Made by a program: the position numbers and the translations under genes. Positions 47,551 to 56,629 of a DNA stretch of 64,000 nucleotides are shown one piece after another. Source of the DNA: Paulinella micropora (lineage: Eukaryota > Cercozoa > Imbricatea > Euglyphida); contig BJOX01000284.1 of assembly GCA_009731375.1 (NCBI GenBank), positions 653,564-717,563 on the forward strand, read 5' to 3'. The notes beneath the pieces are model-generated. The model was not told where the DNA came from and did not search any database. It saw only the letters and a program-made list of their open reading frames with translations. Position 1 is the stretch's first letter. The number at the start of each line of letters is the position of its first letter.

Positions 47551-47744
47551 GGACACCGTGATAGCCCAGTGGTCAAGTTCTACCATCTGGGCCCTGTCGC
47601 CAGTTCGATTCCCGTCGGTGCCACCAGTATTTTCATTGAACATACCGCTCCGTCTGGACCAGTATTTTCATTGAACATACCGGTCCGTCTGGAAGTGTTG
47701 GAACTGCCCTTGCGGGGGTGTCATTAGAGCTTATCGTCAATTCT
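47551..47744 (+). mobile_element. SINE-like repeat, copy 4 (full length)
   Basis: Head GGACACCGTG with A-box TAGCCCAGTGG and B-box AGTTCGATTCC. The tRNA-like 3' end CGGTGCC-A-CCA pairs with GACACCG at the 5' end except at one position. Next come two tandem ~35-bp units CCAGTATTTTCATTGAAC..., then GAAGTGTTGGAACTGCCCTT and a stem-like GCCCTTGCGGGGGTG, ending ...CGTCAATTCT. This is the best copy for defining the family. Confidence 0.8.
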
Positions 47745-48296
47745 ATATATTCGTTTATATATATCTTTTAGAAGAACAAATATGAATTAGTCGTTATTTT
47801 GTCTAAACTAGCCTTAGTCTGCTTAGTTTTCCGTGTTTTTGTAAAACAAATGTATGTTTTGTGCTTCCTGTGTGTGTTTTTCTGTTTTCCTGTGTGTGTT
47901 TTTCGTCTTTTCTGTGCTTGTATTTAATATACGAATAGACAGGTCCGCCACACATACATGATCATTGTAGTATAGGGTCGCACTTCGGCACACTTTTTCA
48001 GTGCAGTTTCTCTAAAGAAACCACCCTAAGAGCCGTTATTTAGTTTTCTCCTCTAAGTTCAAAACAACAATTTCATTAAAATCTCTCTTACTGCGAAAAG
48101 TTGTCCAAGTGCCGCACTGAAAACAGAAAGTTGTCCAAAACCCCGCAAGTCAGAATTTTGGTGGTGTGCTTTTTCGCCTCACCTTTCTCGTCTGCGGTGT
48201 TGTCGATATTGGTCCATTTTTTTTTTGGCTGATATGATCAAAATTGGAGGGATCTTAAAAGTTCAATAGGGGAAAAAAATAGTTTTGCTAATGTGA
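47745..48296. other. Transition from host DNA to element 2, boundary not resolved
   Basis: Contains TGTGTGTTTTTC repeats (47868-47905) and a duplicated ~33-bp unit with GATCAAAATTGGAGGGATCT / GATCAGAATTGGAGAGATCT (about 48236 and 48295). A TTTTCAGTGC motif occurs at 47995 and, inverted, at 48113. No terminal inverted repeat can be shown because the other end of element 2 is outside the window. Confidence 0.5.
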
Positions 48297-48728
48297 TCAG
48301 AATTGGAGAGATCTTAAATATTTAATATTAGTTTCCATATCTCTTTGCACCTCTCTCTGTTCCTCTGTCAGTTTCTCCATCTGCTCCTCTTTCTGCTTCT
48401 CTGCCTCTTCCTCTTTCTGTTTGAGATATTCTCCTTTGTATGTATCTAATACTACTTTATTAATTTCTCTGTATTTTTTCTGTTGCTCTTGGATCTTATC
48501 CTTATTTGATTTATAATACTCCCTTCGCTGTTTATTCATCTGATCCTTATTTGCTTCTCTATATTTCCTTTGCTGTTCTTTAACCTTCTCCTTGTTATTT
48601 TCCCTATATTTTTTCCGATATTCTTTAATCTTCTCCTTGTGTTTCATTTGATATCTTTCCCTGTATCGTTGTTGTCGGGGATCGGGGGCATTTAGGAAAA
48701 CCTTTAGTTCTTCTATGGTATAACTCAT
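48297..48728 (-). CDS. Repeat-rich coiled-coil protein (143 aa)
   Basis: An intact ATG ORF. After a short N-terminus (MSYTIEELKVFLNAPDPRQ) the protein consists of about six helical repeats of ~14 residues, consensus YRExNKDKIxEQQ(R/K)K, then a Lys/Glu-rich tail. Related to the small protein at 12472-12648 of element 1. Such repeats are found in proteins of large DNA viruses, sometimes next to homing-endonuclease DNA-binding domains; none is seen here. TATAGTATAAAG lies just upstream of the ATG. Confidence 0.7.
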   Translation of the reverse strand: MSYTIEELKVFLNAPDPRQQRYRERYQMKHKEKIKEYRKKYRENNKEKVKEQQRKYREANKDQMNKQRREYYKSNKDKIQEQQKKYREINKVVLDTYKGEYLKQKEEEAEKQKEEQMEKLTEEQREVQRDMETNIKYLRSLQF

Positions 48729-48814
48729 ACTTTATACTATATATAGTATGTGCTTAATACATAATTCAACGAGTGAATATAAGAGCAGGTGAGACGAAAA
48801 TAATGTTGTTTGTA

Positions 48815-49130
48815 TTCTGTCCGACCTGGCCGAGTCGTGTCCGACCCTATTTTTTAAAGGTCGGACACTTTTTAGTTTAATAAATTTCGGTATTTCTTAT
48901 AATATTCTTCTTACTATTATCTAAATTTTATAGTGTCCGAGGTGTCTGATCTTTTATTTTAAAAAAGTAAAATTTCCAAGGTGTCGGGATACTCTCTACT
49001 AGACACCTCCAAAAATTTCTAAAAAAGAAGGTCGGACTAGGACAGGTAGGCCTTCATTAATACTAACAAAAATATTCTCTCTCAGATTGCTACTATTAAC
49101 AACAACCGGCCGACCTTGTCCGGGTCGTTT
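48815..49130. promoter_or_regulatory. Cluster of GTCCGACC / GGTCGGAC sites before the recombinase gene
   Basis: GTCCGACC at 48819-48826 and 48839-48846, GGTCGGAC at 48859-48866 and 49030-49037, partial sites GTCCGA (48934), GGTGTCGGGA (~48980), and GGCCGACCTTGTCCGG near 49110. Direct and inverted copies in a non-coding AT-rich stretch immediately before the tyrosine recombinase suggest recombinase or regulator binding sites, or a replication origin. Confidence 0.55.
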
Positions 49131-49206
49131 TTAACAACATTTAAGAAGAATATAAGGGTTTATTTGGATTTTTAATTTAAAATCATTAAAATAATATAAT
49201 CTTGTC

Positions 49207-49220
49207 TAATATATACTAAG
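49207..49220 (+). promoter_or_regulatory. TAATATATACTAAG start-proximal motif
   Basis: Directly adjoins the ATG at 49221. The TATATACTAA core is also next to starts in element 1 at 16059 and (minus strand) before the Met codon near 16980. Confidence 0.4.
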
Positions 49221-50543
49221 ATGTGGAGCGAAGATGACAAGAAATTTGTTAGGCAGTTAAGAGTTGCTACTATTGAAAATAAAATTTATGAAGTCGTGTC
49301 CAACTTCTACGATATTGAGGTGAAACCAAGTGTCGCATTCCATAATGATATCATATTGCTATTTAGCACACCAACGAGTGATGAAGATGCACTTGAGGCA
49401 CTAAAAGTCATATATCCAAAATATGCTATTGTGTATCCTAATTTGAATAGTAGAAGACAAAGACTTTCTGAGGTGAGAAAAAAAGCAATAGAGCCTCATC
49501 AAAGCGAAAAAGTATATGAAATGAGCAAACTTGATAAATACTTTAATCTGAATGAAGACGAGCGGATTGATATTGTTGAGGGGTATAAGAAAGATGTCCA
49601 AGCAAAAAATGAACAAAAAATACAGGTTGATGTTCGTGATGTAATGGCTAAAATGAACGATATGATTTTAAGTAATGACCCTTATTTTAAACTACTTGCT
49701 TTCATGATAGCAATTGGAGCAAGGCCTGTTGAAATATTTGATAAAAACACATATGAATTGATACCAGACAAACCTTCTTGGTTGCGAGTGAATAATTTAG
49801 CAAAAAAGAGAAGGGCAAAAAAAGAAATGGACTGAGAGACCTGTTGTTCTTTTTACTCCTGAATTCGTAATTGAACAAGTAAATTCAATAAGGAAACATT
49901 TCAAAAAGAAAAAAGCAGTTATCATTAACAACGAGGGTGTGCTTGATAAAAAAAGAATAATGAACTAAACAAAAGAATTATCAAAATCTTCCCTTGGCTT
50001 TCGGAATACACACAGAAAAGTAGTATGTTGCGGAAGCTTTACGCGAGTTTGTCGTATAGTAATTTCGCCAATCCGAAATTGGAGAATTTTAATACCTGGG
50101 TTTCAAATGTTCTTGGTCATGGTGATATGTTGACGTCATTTAGTTATTCGTGGGTGAATGTGCTAGATCCTTCTGAAATAAAAGCAGAAGGAATTAAAAC
50201 AAAGTTGGAAGAATTGAGACGAAAAATAGATTTATGTCTGAATTTGAATAATATTAATGAAACTGAAAGCGAAAACGGAGAAGAAGAAGAAAGCAAATAT
50301 CAATCATTAGGCAAAAGGGCTAGCAGAGAGGATAAGTATAAATTGCTTGAGCAGATTTACAATGATAACCAGAATATTGCAAATACTAAACTACGACAAT
50401 TAAGCAAGATTGGAGCCGTTATTGTTAATAAGTTTATCAAAGAGAAAAAAGAAGCAAAACCACAAGAAGAAGCCGCGACAGATGAAATAAAAGCACCATT
50501 AAGAAGAAGCACGAGGATTAAACAAAAAGTTCAAAAAGATTAG
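49221..50543 (+). pseudogene. Tyrosine recombinase (integrase), two frameshifts
   Basis: The ATG ORF 49221-49835 gives the N-terminal and early catalytic part (AIGARPVEIF with the first catalytic Arg). One frame change near 49825 (A-rich run) leads to ERPVVLFTPEFVIEQ; a second near 49960 leads to the last part, open to 50543. There the second Arg is in SSMLRKLYASLSY, then VLGHGDMLTSFSYSWVNV with the LGH motif and the candidate nucleophile Tyr. A His normally three residues before the second Arg appears to be replaced. Total ~440 aa. A C-terminal basic tail (RRSTRIKQKVQKD) follows an acidic linker. It would integrate the circular or linear genome at a specific site, unlike rve integrases. Confidence 0.8.
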
Positions 50544-50556
50544 TACTTAACAACGA

Positions 50557-50814
50557 TTAAAGGAGGTTCGCGATATCTTGCTCTAAATTGGACTCTTGTT
50601 TGTAGCAATTAATAGAACAAATCATGAAAAACTGGACACCATCTACATTATCAATATCAACTGCTATAATAGGTGGATGCGATTGAAATGTGCGAGACAA
50701 ACTACATATATTACAAAATTCTTTTTTATAATTCTGCTGGGACATTTCTGAATAAGCAAATGTTCTTATGTGTCCAACTATATCTCTTGGCAATTCTTGT
50801 ATTATTACACACAT
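50557..50814 (-). CDS. Small F-box/zinc-finger-like protein (85 aa)
   Basis: An ATG ORF between two plus-strand genes. The N-terminus LPRDIVGHIRTFAYSEM resembles the start of F-box-like motifs of large DNA viruses, and two Cys pairs (FCNICSL, CSINCY) could bind zinc. No full domain match is possible by eye. It overlaps by 45 bases the extended frame of the next gene, whose true ATG is downstream. Confidence 0.5.
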   Translation of the reverse strand: MCVIIQELPRDIVGHIRTFAYSEMSQQNYKKEFCNICSLSRTFQSHPPIIAVDIDNVDGVQFFMICSINCYKQESNLEQDIANLL

Positions 50815-50838
50815 ATTTTATATAATATAAAATATAAA

Positions 50839-52071
50839 ATGAACCTTTTTAGTCAAAGCACGAATACACCATCGTCATCAACTACATCGTCATCTTCTTC
50901 TTTATCTATTGATAGCATTAAAGATGCTTTACCAACAACCGCCTTCGGAGAATTGCGAACTGCTACTTTGTCTCCAGTATTACAAAATGTATTCACATAC
51001 GGCATAAATACTCGTTTCTTTGACAAAACAGAAACAAACGGCGGGGTGGTATCAACTGCTAATTCAATGGCAGTTTTGACTACATCGGCCTTAGGTAATT
51101 CAACCGCACAAATCACGACTATTGAACGAGCCAAATATAAAAGTGGTATGGGCTTAGTTGCTAGATTTTCCGCATTGTTTCCGTCATCCATTGCAGCAGA
51201 TAGTTTCAATTGCGATATTGGCATAGGCACACCAGCAGATAATTTATGTTTTAGACAATCAAACTTGGGAATGTCCATTGTGAGAACTGCGGGAAGTGTG
51301 GAAAATGTGGTTAGCCAATATGCTTGGAATGTTGATAAATGTAATAATACTCGAAACTTTCCCACGATTGATTTTACTAAATTGAATGTGTTTGAAATAG
51401 TTGTTCAATATCTGGGTAGTGGTCAAATTACATTCAAAATAGAAAACCCACGAACTGGGCTAATGGAAGTAATTCATTCAATTAAATACGCGAGCACTGC
51501 TACTACTCCATCATTGGATCAGGCGGCGTTTGCTATTTATGCGAAGGCATATTCATCAAGTCTTGGATCCGTTGTAATGAAAACGGTGAGCATGTTTTTG
51601 GCAGTTGAAGGGAATATTGATCGGACTATTGCTATAACTAACTCGTATGATAATGTCAAGAATATAGGAGCAACGGAAAATGCTATATTTACCATTAGAA
51701 ACCGCGCCACATTCAACAGCAAAACAAACTATAACATAATCTACTTTGAGAATTTATGTATTAGCAATTCAGACACTAAAACATGTATCGCGAGAATTGC
51801 TCTTAATGCTTCATTGGGAGGATCGCTTTCTTATTCAAATTACGATACCGCCACATCATTGGCCGAAGTAGATACAGCAGGAACTACGAGAACGGGCGGA
51901 AGTGTGATATTTACATACGTATTATCTGGTGGTTCATCTATATACATTGATTTGTCTCATTATAACATCAAGATAGGACCAAGTAAGACATTTACCATAC
52001 CCGCACAAAATACAAGTGGTGGAACTGCTAATATTTATTCTTCATTAAACTGGATTGAAGATCAGATTTAA
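50839..52071 (+). CDS. Lectin-like virion surface protein (410 aa)
   Basis: The start chosen is ATG at 50839 after TATAAAATATAAA; the frame is open further upstream but overlaps the opposite-strand gene. Homologous to the element 1 protein at 17545-18780: TLSPVLQNVFTYGINTRFFD, GLVARFSALF, KIENPRTGLMEVIHSIKY and a C-terminal NWIED shared with NFIEDW. Ser-rich N-terminus, then all-beta Gly/Asn/Thr-rich sequence. It is one of the few intact virion genes of element 2. Orientation relative to the capsid gene is reversed compared with element 1. Predicted surface or receptor-binding protein. Confidence 0.7.
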   Translation: MNLFSQSTNTPSSSTTSSSSSLSIDSIKDALPTTAFGELRTATLSPVLQNVFTYGINTRFFDKTETNGGVVSTANSMAVLTTSALGNSTAQITTIERAKYKSGMGLVARFSALFPSSIAADSFNCDIGIGTPADNLCFRQSNLGMSIVRTAGSVENVVSQYAWNVDKCNNTRNFPTIDFTKLNVFEIVVQYLGSGQITFKIENPRTGLMEVIHSIKYASTATTPSLDQAAFAIYAKAYSSSLGSVVMKTVSMFLAVEGNIDRTIAITNSYDNVKNIGATENAIFTIRNRATFNSKTNYNIIYFENLCISNSDTKTCIARIALNASLGGSLSYSNYDTATSLAEVDTAGTTRTGGSVIFTYVLSGGSSIYIDLSHYNIKIGPSKTFTIPAQNTSGGTANIYSSLNWIEDQI

Positions 52072-52346
52072 ACAAAAAAAAATACTTTATCTATGCTTAT
52101 TTATCAACCTTATTTTCTATTTCTATGGACATTTTTTTATATATTCAAAATCTTTATCCTTTGTTAATTCTTCGGTTAGTTGTGCGTGATTTTTCTTCAA
52201 ATATTTGTAAAACTGGTCAATATTGACACCGCAGGGGATTTGTTGTTTATGTTGTTATTGTCGTCGTAAGTTGATGTTTTTGTTAATATGAATAACACAT
52301 TTAAATTTTCCATAAATGTCATTATATATTTATATTTTCTTTTTTC
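52072..52346. other. AT-rich spacer between convergent genes, no gene seen
   Basis: The convergent 3' ends of the lectin-like gene and the penton gene. Contains poly-A/T runs but no clear hairpin. Confidence 0.5.
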
Positions 52347-53133
52347 TTAAGCATGATACGCCTTTAAGAGAATACTAACCTCGAAGTTCAAAGGAACCTC
52401 GAGCACATTGCCTTGTGCATTTCTAATGACAATATCAATAGATCTTAAACTTTTCGTTGTATTAAATGGCACATAATCGGCAATATCGTTTGACGATTCA
52501 AAATAACATTGGACTCCATAGGGCTTATCTAAATTGCATTTACCAACGACAGAGAAATTACCATTTGCTTCAACTAAACCAGACTGGTTCAATGCGCGGC
52601 TATGAATATAAACGGCCGTTTCACCGATTAAATTCACTATGGATTGCATCGTGGCACTCGCCGCGGCCGAAATATCGGCAGTCAGTCCTATCTTATCCTT
52701 AATCGTGCTATTATCATAAGCAAAAGCATACGTATCACCAGTGAATGCGAAATTCAATTTATTAACGGAGTTCAAAGTTATAACTACAGAGTCTGGGGCA
52801 ATTGCTGAATTGACTGCAGATTGAAGGGCGGTAATAAATGTATCAATGGTGTATTGATTTTCTGTTACGATTGCCGTTTTTGTAGCGGATCCCGTTGTTT
52901 TAATCAATGTGAGAGTGTTGGCATAACTCGGTATGTTTGGGAAAACATTTGGGCTTTACGACATAAGCACTGATTATATCAATATTACGACCAGTTGCTG
53001 GGAGATCAACAACGAAACGGCCATTGTGAGTAGAAGCGGATTTTGATTCTGTTTTATCACTTGAGGAGACACGAAGGAGGAAATTTTTGCGAGTGCGTTT
53101 CTCATCTTCCAAGTTGGAGATCGTAAATGACAT
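52347..53133 (-). pseudogene. Penton-like minor capsid protein, one frameshift
   Basis: ATG at 53133 gives an N-terminal part (…NGRFVVDLPATGRNIDIISA) and stops early at 52900. A one-base change near 52935-52945 joins it to the frame of 52347-52907, which completes a beta-rich protein of ~260 aa (DTFITALQSAVNSAI, CYFESSNDIADYVPF, NFEVSILLKAYHA). The position beside the capsid gene and the motif order match the element 1 gene at 20515-21327. It would occupy the capsid vertices. Confidence 0.7.
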
Positions 53134-53174
53134 TGCTATATTATAAAATATTATATTTTAATTTTTAATTTTTT

Positions 53175-54590
53175 TTATTGTTTTACGACACATCTACTGG
53201 GAGAGATAGACGGGACTTTGAGATATTTCAACCAAGCAGTGATTGCACGATCTGTGTTATAATCGGCCGCATAACGAAGAGTGACTTCCGCAGTTCGTGA
53301 GTTATTAACCGCAAGACCAGATGCTCCAATGTGTGGCGATTGATTGAGTGTCTGGATAATGGTAGCAAATCCTGAGTTAGATGTAAGTCCTGTTGTTTTA
53401 TCTGAAGTAGAATAATACTTGCGAAAGTTTTCAAGAGAAACAGACGAAGACATATAAGCATCGCGAATACCCATAGTCGCTTGGAGATTGTTGATATACA
53501 ATTCGGCACATCCTCGTTGAACTGCGGCAAGAGTATCGGTGCTTCCTCCGAGTTCCATCTTTTGTTGTGGAGCATACCAATCGCCAATACGGCACTGATA
53601 CTGCTTATAAGGCATTTGAGCAGTTCCGAGGTTATCAATACCAGCATTGTCAGCGAGCACATTTTGAGTAACGATATACAAGCACTGAGCACGAGCAACG
53701 GCCTTATTTACTTGAAGATTAAAATCATCAGACGTTCCAGGATTTGCTTTTTGATTGTAATATGTTTCATAAGTGTATGGAAGCCCATCCTTGCTTCCCA
53801 TCTGTTCAAGAATATTTCTCTGGACGGCTGGAGCAAGTGAGAAGGTTTCCAACATAACAACAGGATTTGATACGGTGTAAGTCAAAGCAGAACCATCAAA
53901 ACCAGTAGAAACCTTACCATCAGTGCTTCCGATAATGGTAAATGCTTCCTGAGATGGAGCAAATGTCAAACGAAGCCTCATACCACTAATTAGAGAGGGA
54001 GGAATGAGAGTTTCTTCATTAAACACCCCCGAGAAGTAATGGAGAGGAATACAAACTTTTAAGTATTGAACCAGTACCAACGACTGTAGGAGTATTAATA
54101 GCAAAATCAACAACTGAATTGTCGGTAATATTAGCATTAACTTCCACATTCTCTCGTTGTCCCGCCATCTGTGCTTGCCGACGATAATCAAAAGGATAAT
54201 GCCACGGGAGAGTATTTCGCACCAGTTTATTCAAATCTTCAATCGTTCAAGTTCGCTACCATCCTTACTTTCTAACAAAAATCTTTCAAAAGTAGCAGTC
54301 GCGGGAGTGTTTTGAAAACCGATCGCGCAGTTATTCCCTGCGGTCGTAACCAACCCGTCGGCCTTGACATCAAACGACAAATAGCAATTCTTTCCATAAA
54401 CAAAATCAGTGATTGCCTGTAATGTAAAAATCATTTCAGTCCCAGACGAACTAGTGTAAGTCTGCTGGTCAGAGAAATTTTTCTTAAAGATACTTCCCTG
54501 TTCAGTGAGTGCTAAATTTGCTGGCAACTCATATCTGAGATTGTTGAGGGTCATCAACTCCTCAGTATTTTTAGAATCCTTTCCTTCCAT
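53175..54590 (-). pseudogene. MCP: Major capsid protein, double jelly-roll, two frameshifts
   Basis: Three overlapping frames form one ~470-codon gene: 54590-54231 (N-terminus, RYELPANLALTEQGSIFKKN, YGKNCYLSFDVKADG), 54234-54060 (LVRNTLPWHYPFDYRRQAQM) and 54060-53175 (LVQYLKVCIPLHYFSGVFNE to the C-terminus KYLKVPSISPSRCVVKQ). The motif Y-x-CIPL-x-x-FSGVF starting the second jelly-roll, with a following PPSLxSGMRLRL block, is typical of Polinton-like virus capsids. Breaks lie near 54235 and 54060. The sequence is very different from the element 1 capsid. Confidence 0.82.
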
Positions 54591-54672
54591 TTTTTGTGTG
54601 CTTGTAGAATAGTAAAATTCGCAATGTTCCTATAATAATAAAAAAATAATAATAGAAATTAAAAATAATTAA

Positions 54673-55071
54673 TTATTCACTTGAAACGGATTGTTTAATA
54701 ATATCAACTGATTTCTGTATATTGTCAAGTCTTGTATCTTGTGGTGAAGTCACTTGAAGCTCTCTTGCCTCAGCATTTTGAACCGCTTTCTTTAAATAAG
54801 CCAAACTGCTAACAGCAGTGTCCAAATCAACAACATCCGCATTTTCTTTGTTATCAGAAATGTCTGTTAATGTGTTTTGAATAGTGCTCCTCTCATATGA
54901 GACAAGATCACCAAATTCAGTTAATGGTTGATTAACTAATGGGGCACTATGACTACTCCCCAATTCAAACTGGTTTAGTTGAAACCCATCACTCGCCGGT
55001 CTATTTGCTTCATTGAGTTTGTTGATAAAGCCAATTGGCAAACGGATTGAAGCACTTGAGTTTTTAATCAT
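54673..55071 (-). CDS. Hypothetical virion-cluster protein (132 aa)
   Basis: An intact ATG ORF upstream of the capsid gene on the same strand. The N-terminus (SSASIRLPIGFINKLNE) is followed by Asn/Ser/Asp-rich sequence and a C-terminal amphipathic helix with heptad spacing (LDNIQKSVDIIKQSVSSE). No domain is recognised. The position suggests a minor virion component. Confidence 0.6.
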   Translation of the reverse strand: MIKNSSASIRLPIGFINKLNEANRPASDGFQLNQFELGSSHSAPLVNQPLTEFGDLVSYERSTIQNTLTDISDNKENADVVDLDTAVSSLAYLKKAVQNAEARELQVTSPQDTRLDNIQKSVDIIKQSVSSE

Positions 55072-55121
55072 TATATAATAATAATTATTATTATTTTATC
55101 AATTAGCATTAATTATTTTTT

Positions 55122-55694
55122 TCATAATTTGTAATTCTTGTGCGTAATTCTTTCCTCTTTCATTTTCATTAAATCGGCTATGGCTTGATTTACATCAATG
55201 TCATTAGTTTCAGTAACTTTTTTAGTTGGTGGCGGAGTTTCCTTGGAAGCATCTTCTATTGCTTCTATTTTACTTGCTGGTGTTGTGGTAGTTTGTTTCG
55301 GCACGGCAACAGGAGTGGGATTAACAGATTTTAGTAAAGATTGTTCAACCTTAGGTGCTGGAGACATTTCAATAGGTTTCGCATTTGGTTCAGGAGATGA
55401 ATTATTTGCTGATACTATGTCTGGTGCCTTTCTTTTCAATGCTTCGTCTGGCACTTGATCCGGCTGTCCGCTGGGAATAGGTTGTTCATTTTTCTTACTA
55501 CCTGATTTGCTTACTTTTGGTTTTAGTTGACTTTTAATCTTGCCACTCTTAATATCCTCTTCTATCTTCTTTACTGCTAAGTATTCGGGCGATCCTTTAC
55601 GAATTGTCATAAATTTTCCTTGTGCATTTTGTTTATGCCAAAGTGCAACTGCTTGATTGTATGTGGTCTTGTATAATTTAGTTGATTCCACCAT
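55122..55694 (-). CDS. Virion-cluster protein with W/KGSPEY N-terminal motif (190 aa)
   Basis: An intact ATG ORF. The N-terminal ~50 residues (YNQAVALWHKQNAQGKFMTI, RKGSPEYLAVKKIEEDIK) follow a pattern seen in small proteins of algal large DNA viruses (Trp, then a basic KGSxEYxxV block). The rest is Pro/Ser/Thr/Lys-rich and probably unstructured, ending in a short helix. The basic, disordered tail suggests DNA or capsid contact; inference only. Confidence 0.6.
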   Translation of the reverse strand: MVESTKLYKTTYNQAVALWHKQNAQGKFMTIRKGSPEYLAVKKIEEDIKSGKIKSQLKPKVSKSGSKKNEQPIPSGQPDQVPDEALKRKAPDIVSANNSSPEPNAKPIEMSPAPKVEQSLLKSVNPTPVAVPKQTTTTPASKIEAIEDASKETPPPTKKVTETNDIDVNQAIADLMKMKEERITHKNYKL

Positions 55695-55732
55695 GTCATA
55701 TATTATCGCAGAAAAAAACTTTTAATTTAATT

Positions 55733-56618
55733 TTACAGGTTTGTCATATCTCTATCCTTATTTAATCGCAATATAGTAGAGAAATTCTTTCTAAACTGGG
55801 TTGTTCTATCACTAGCAGTGTTGTTAATTGCTAGAAAGGAATAAGGTTCTGCCGTAGCATATTTAACCATATTGTAAAATTCCTTTTTAGTGAGAAAAGG
55901 ACTTTCATATACATCTGCCAATCTGTCAAGTTCGCTTCTCCTTACTCCATTAAAAATAATCATCCAATGACAAATTCTTACTCTTCGTGGGAGTTGTGTA
56001 TAACTCTGAGTTGCTACCCAGACTGACACTTTAGCATGTGTTGAAGCGAAAAACAACTCAGTAAGCATTTCTGATTTGAGAAAAGTTTTACTCTGTGCGA
56101 TATCATCTAATAACAATAAGACTTTTGGTGCCTTCTTAAACCCTTTAGTTTTAATCAGTTCTTTTTGCTTGGTTAATATTTCTCTCATTAACTCAGGCTT
56201 ATCCTCTTTGATTATGTCTTCTTTTTTAACTTGAGAGTGTCTTCTAAAATAGGGCACGGACTTAAGCAAAAGACTACTATTCTATCATAAAAACCTTTCA
56301 ACATGTTCTTTTTGGCGAGTAGATTACAAATCATAACTGATTTCCCTCCGCCAGTGCTTGCACATAAAACCATTGTCCCCATTGCTGGCAATATTCCTTC
56401 TTTTTGAATAGGAAGCAATTCAATGTTTTAATTGGTTGTCTTTCCAAGTCATTCTTAAATTTGGGTGGTTTTTTGCTATCTAACTCTGTTATTACTGGTC
56501 TGTCAATAGTAAATTCCTCGTGTGCTTTTTCTATGTTGGTTTTTTCCAGATTCTGCTTCAAAAGTGTTTTTCGTGGCAACTTGTTTGGTATTAATCCTTT
56601 ATGTATAGATCTAGGCAT
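55733..56618 (-). pseudogene. FtsK/A32-type packaging ATPase, frameshifted
   Basis: Three frames join into one ~290-codon gene: N-terminal part from ATG 56618 (PRSIHKGLIPNKLPRKTL...), then LLPIQKEGILPAMGTMVLCA with Walker A ASTGGGKSV, then Walker B VLLLLDDIAQ and the sensor block VWVATQSYTQLP to the end. Breaks lie near 56420 and near 56260. Equivalent to the intact ATPase of element 1 but with a different Walker A sequence. It would package the genome. Confidence 0.82.
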
Positions 56619-56629
56619 GTCTTACTATA

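Noticed and set aside
47551-47625. Functional tRNA gene
   Set aside because: Promoter boxes and a CCA end are present, but the D, anticodon and T stems do not pair properly and the same head is repeated with a common tail, which is a SINE-like pattern.
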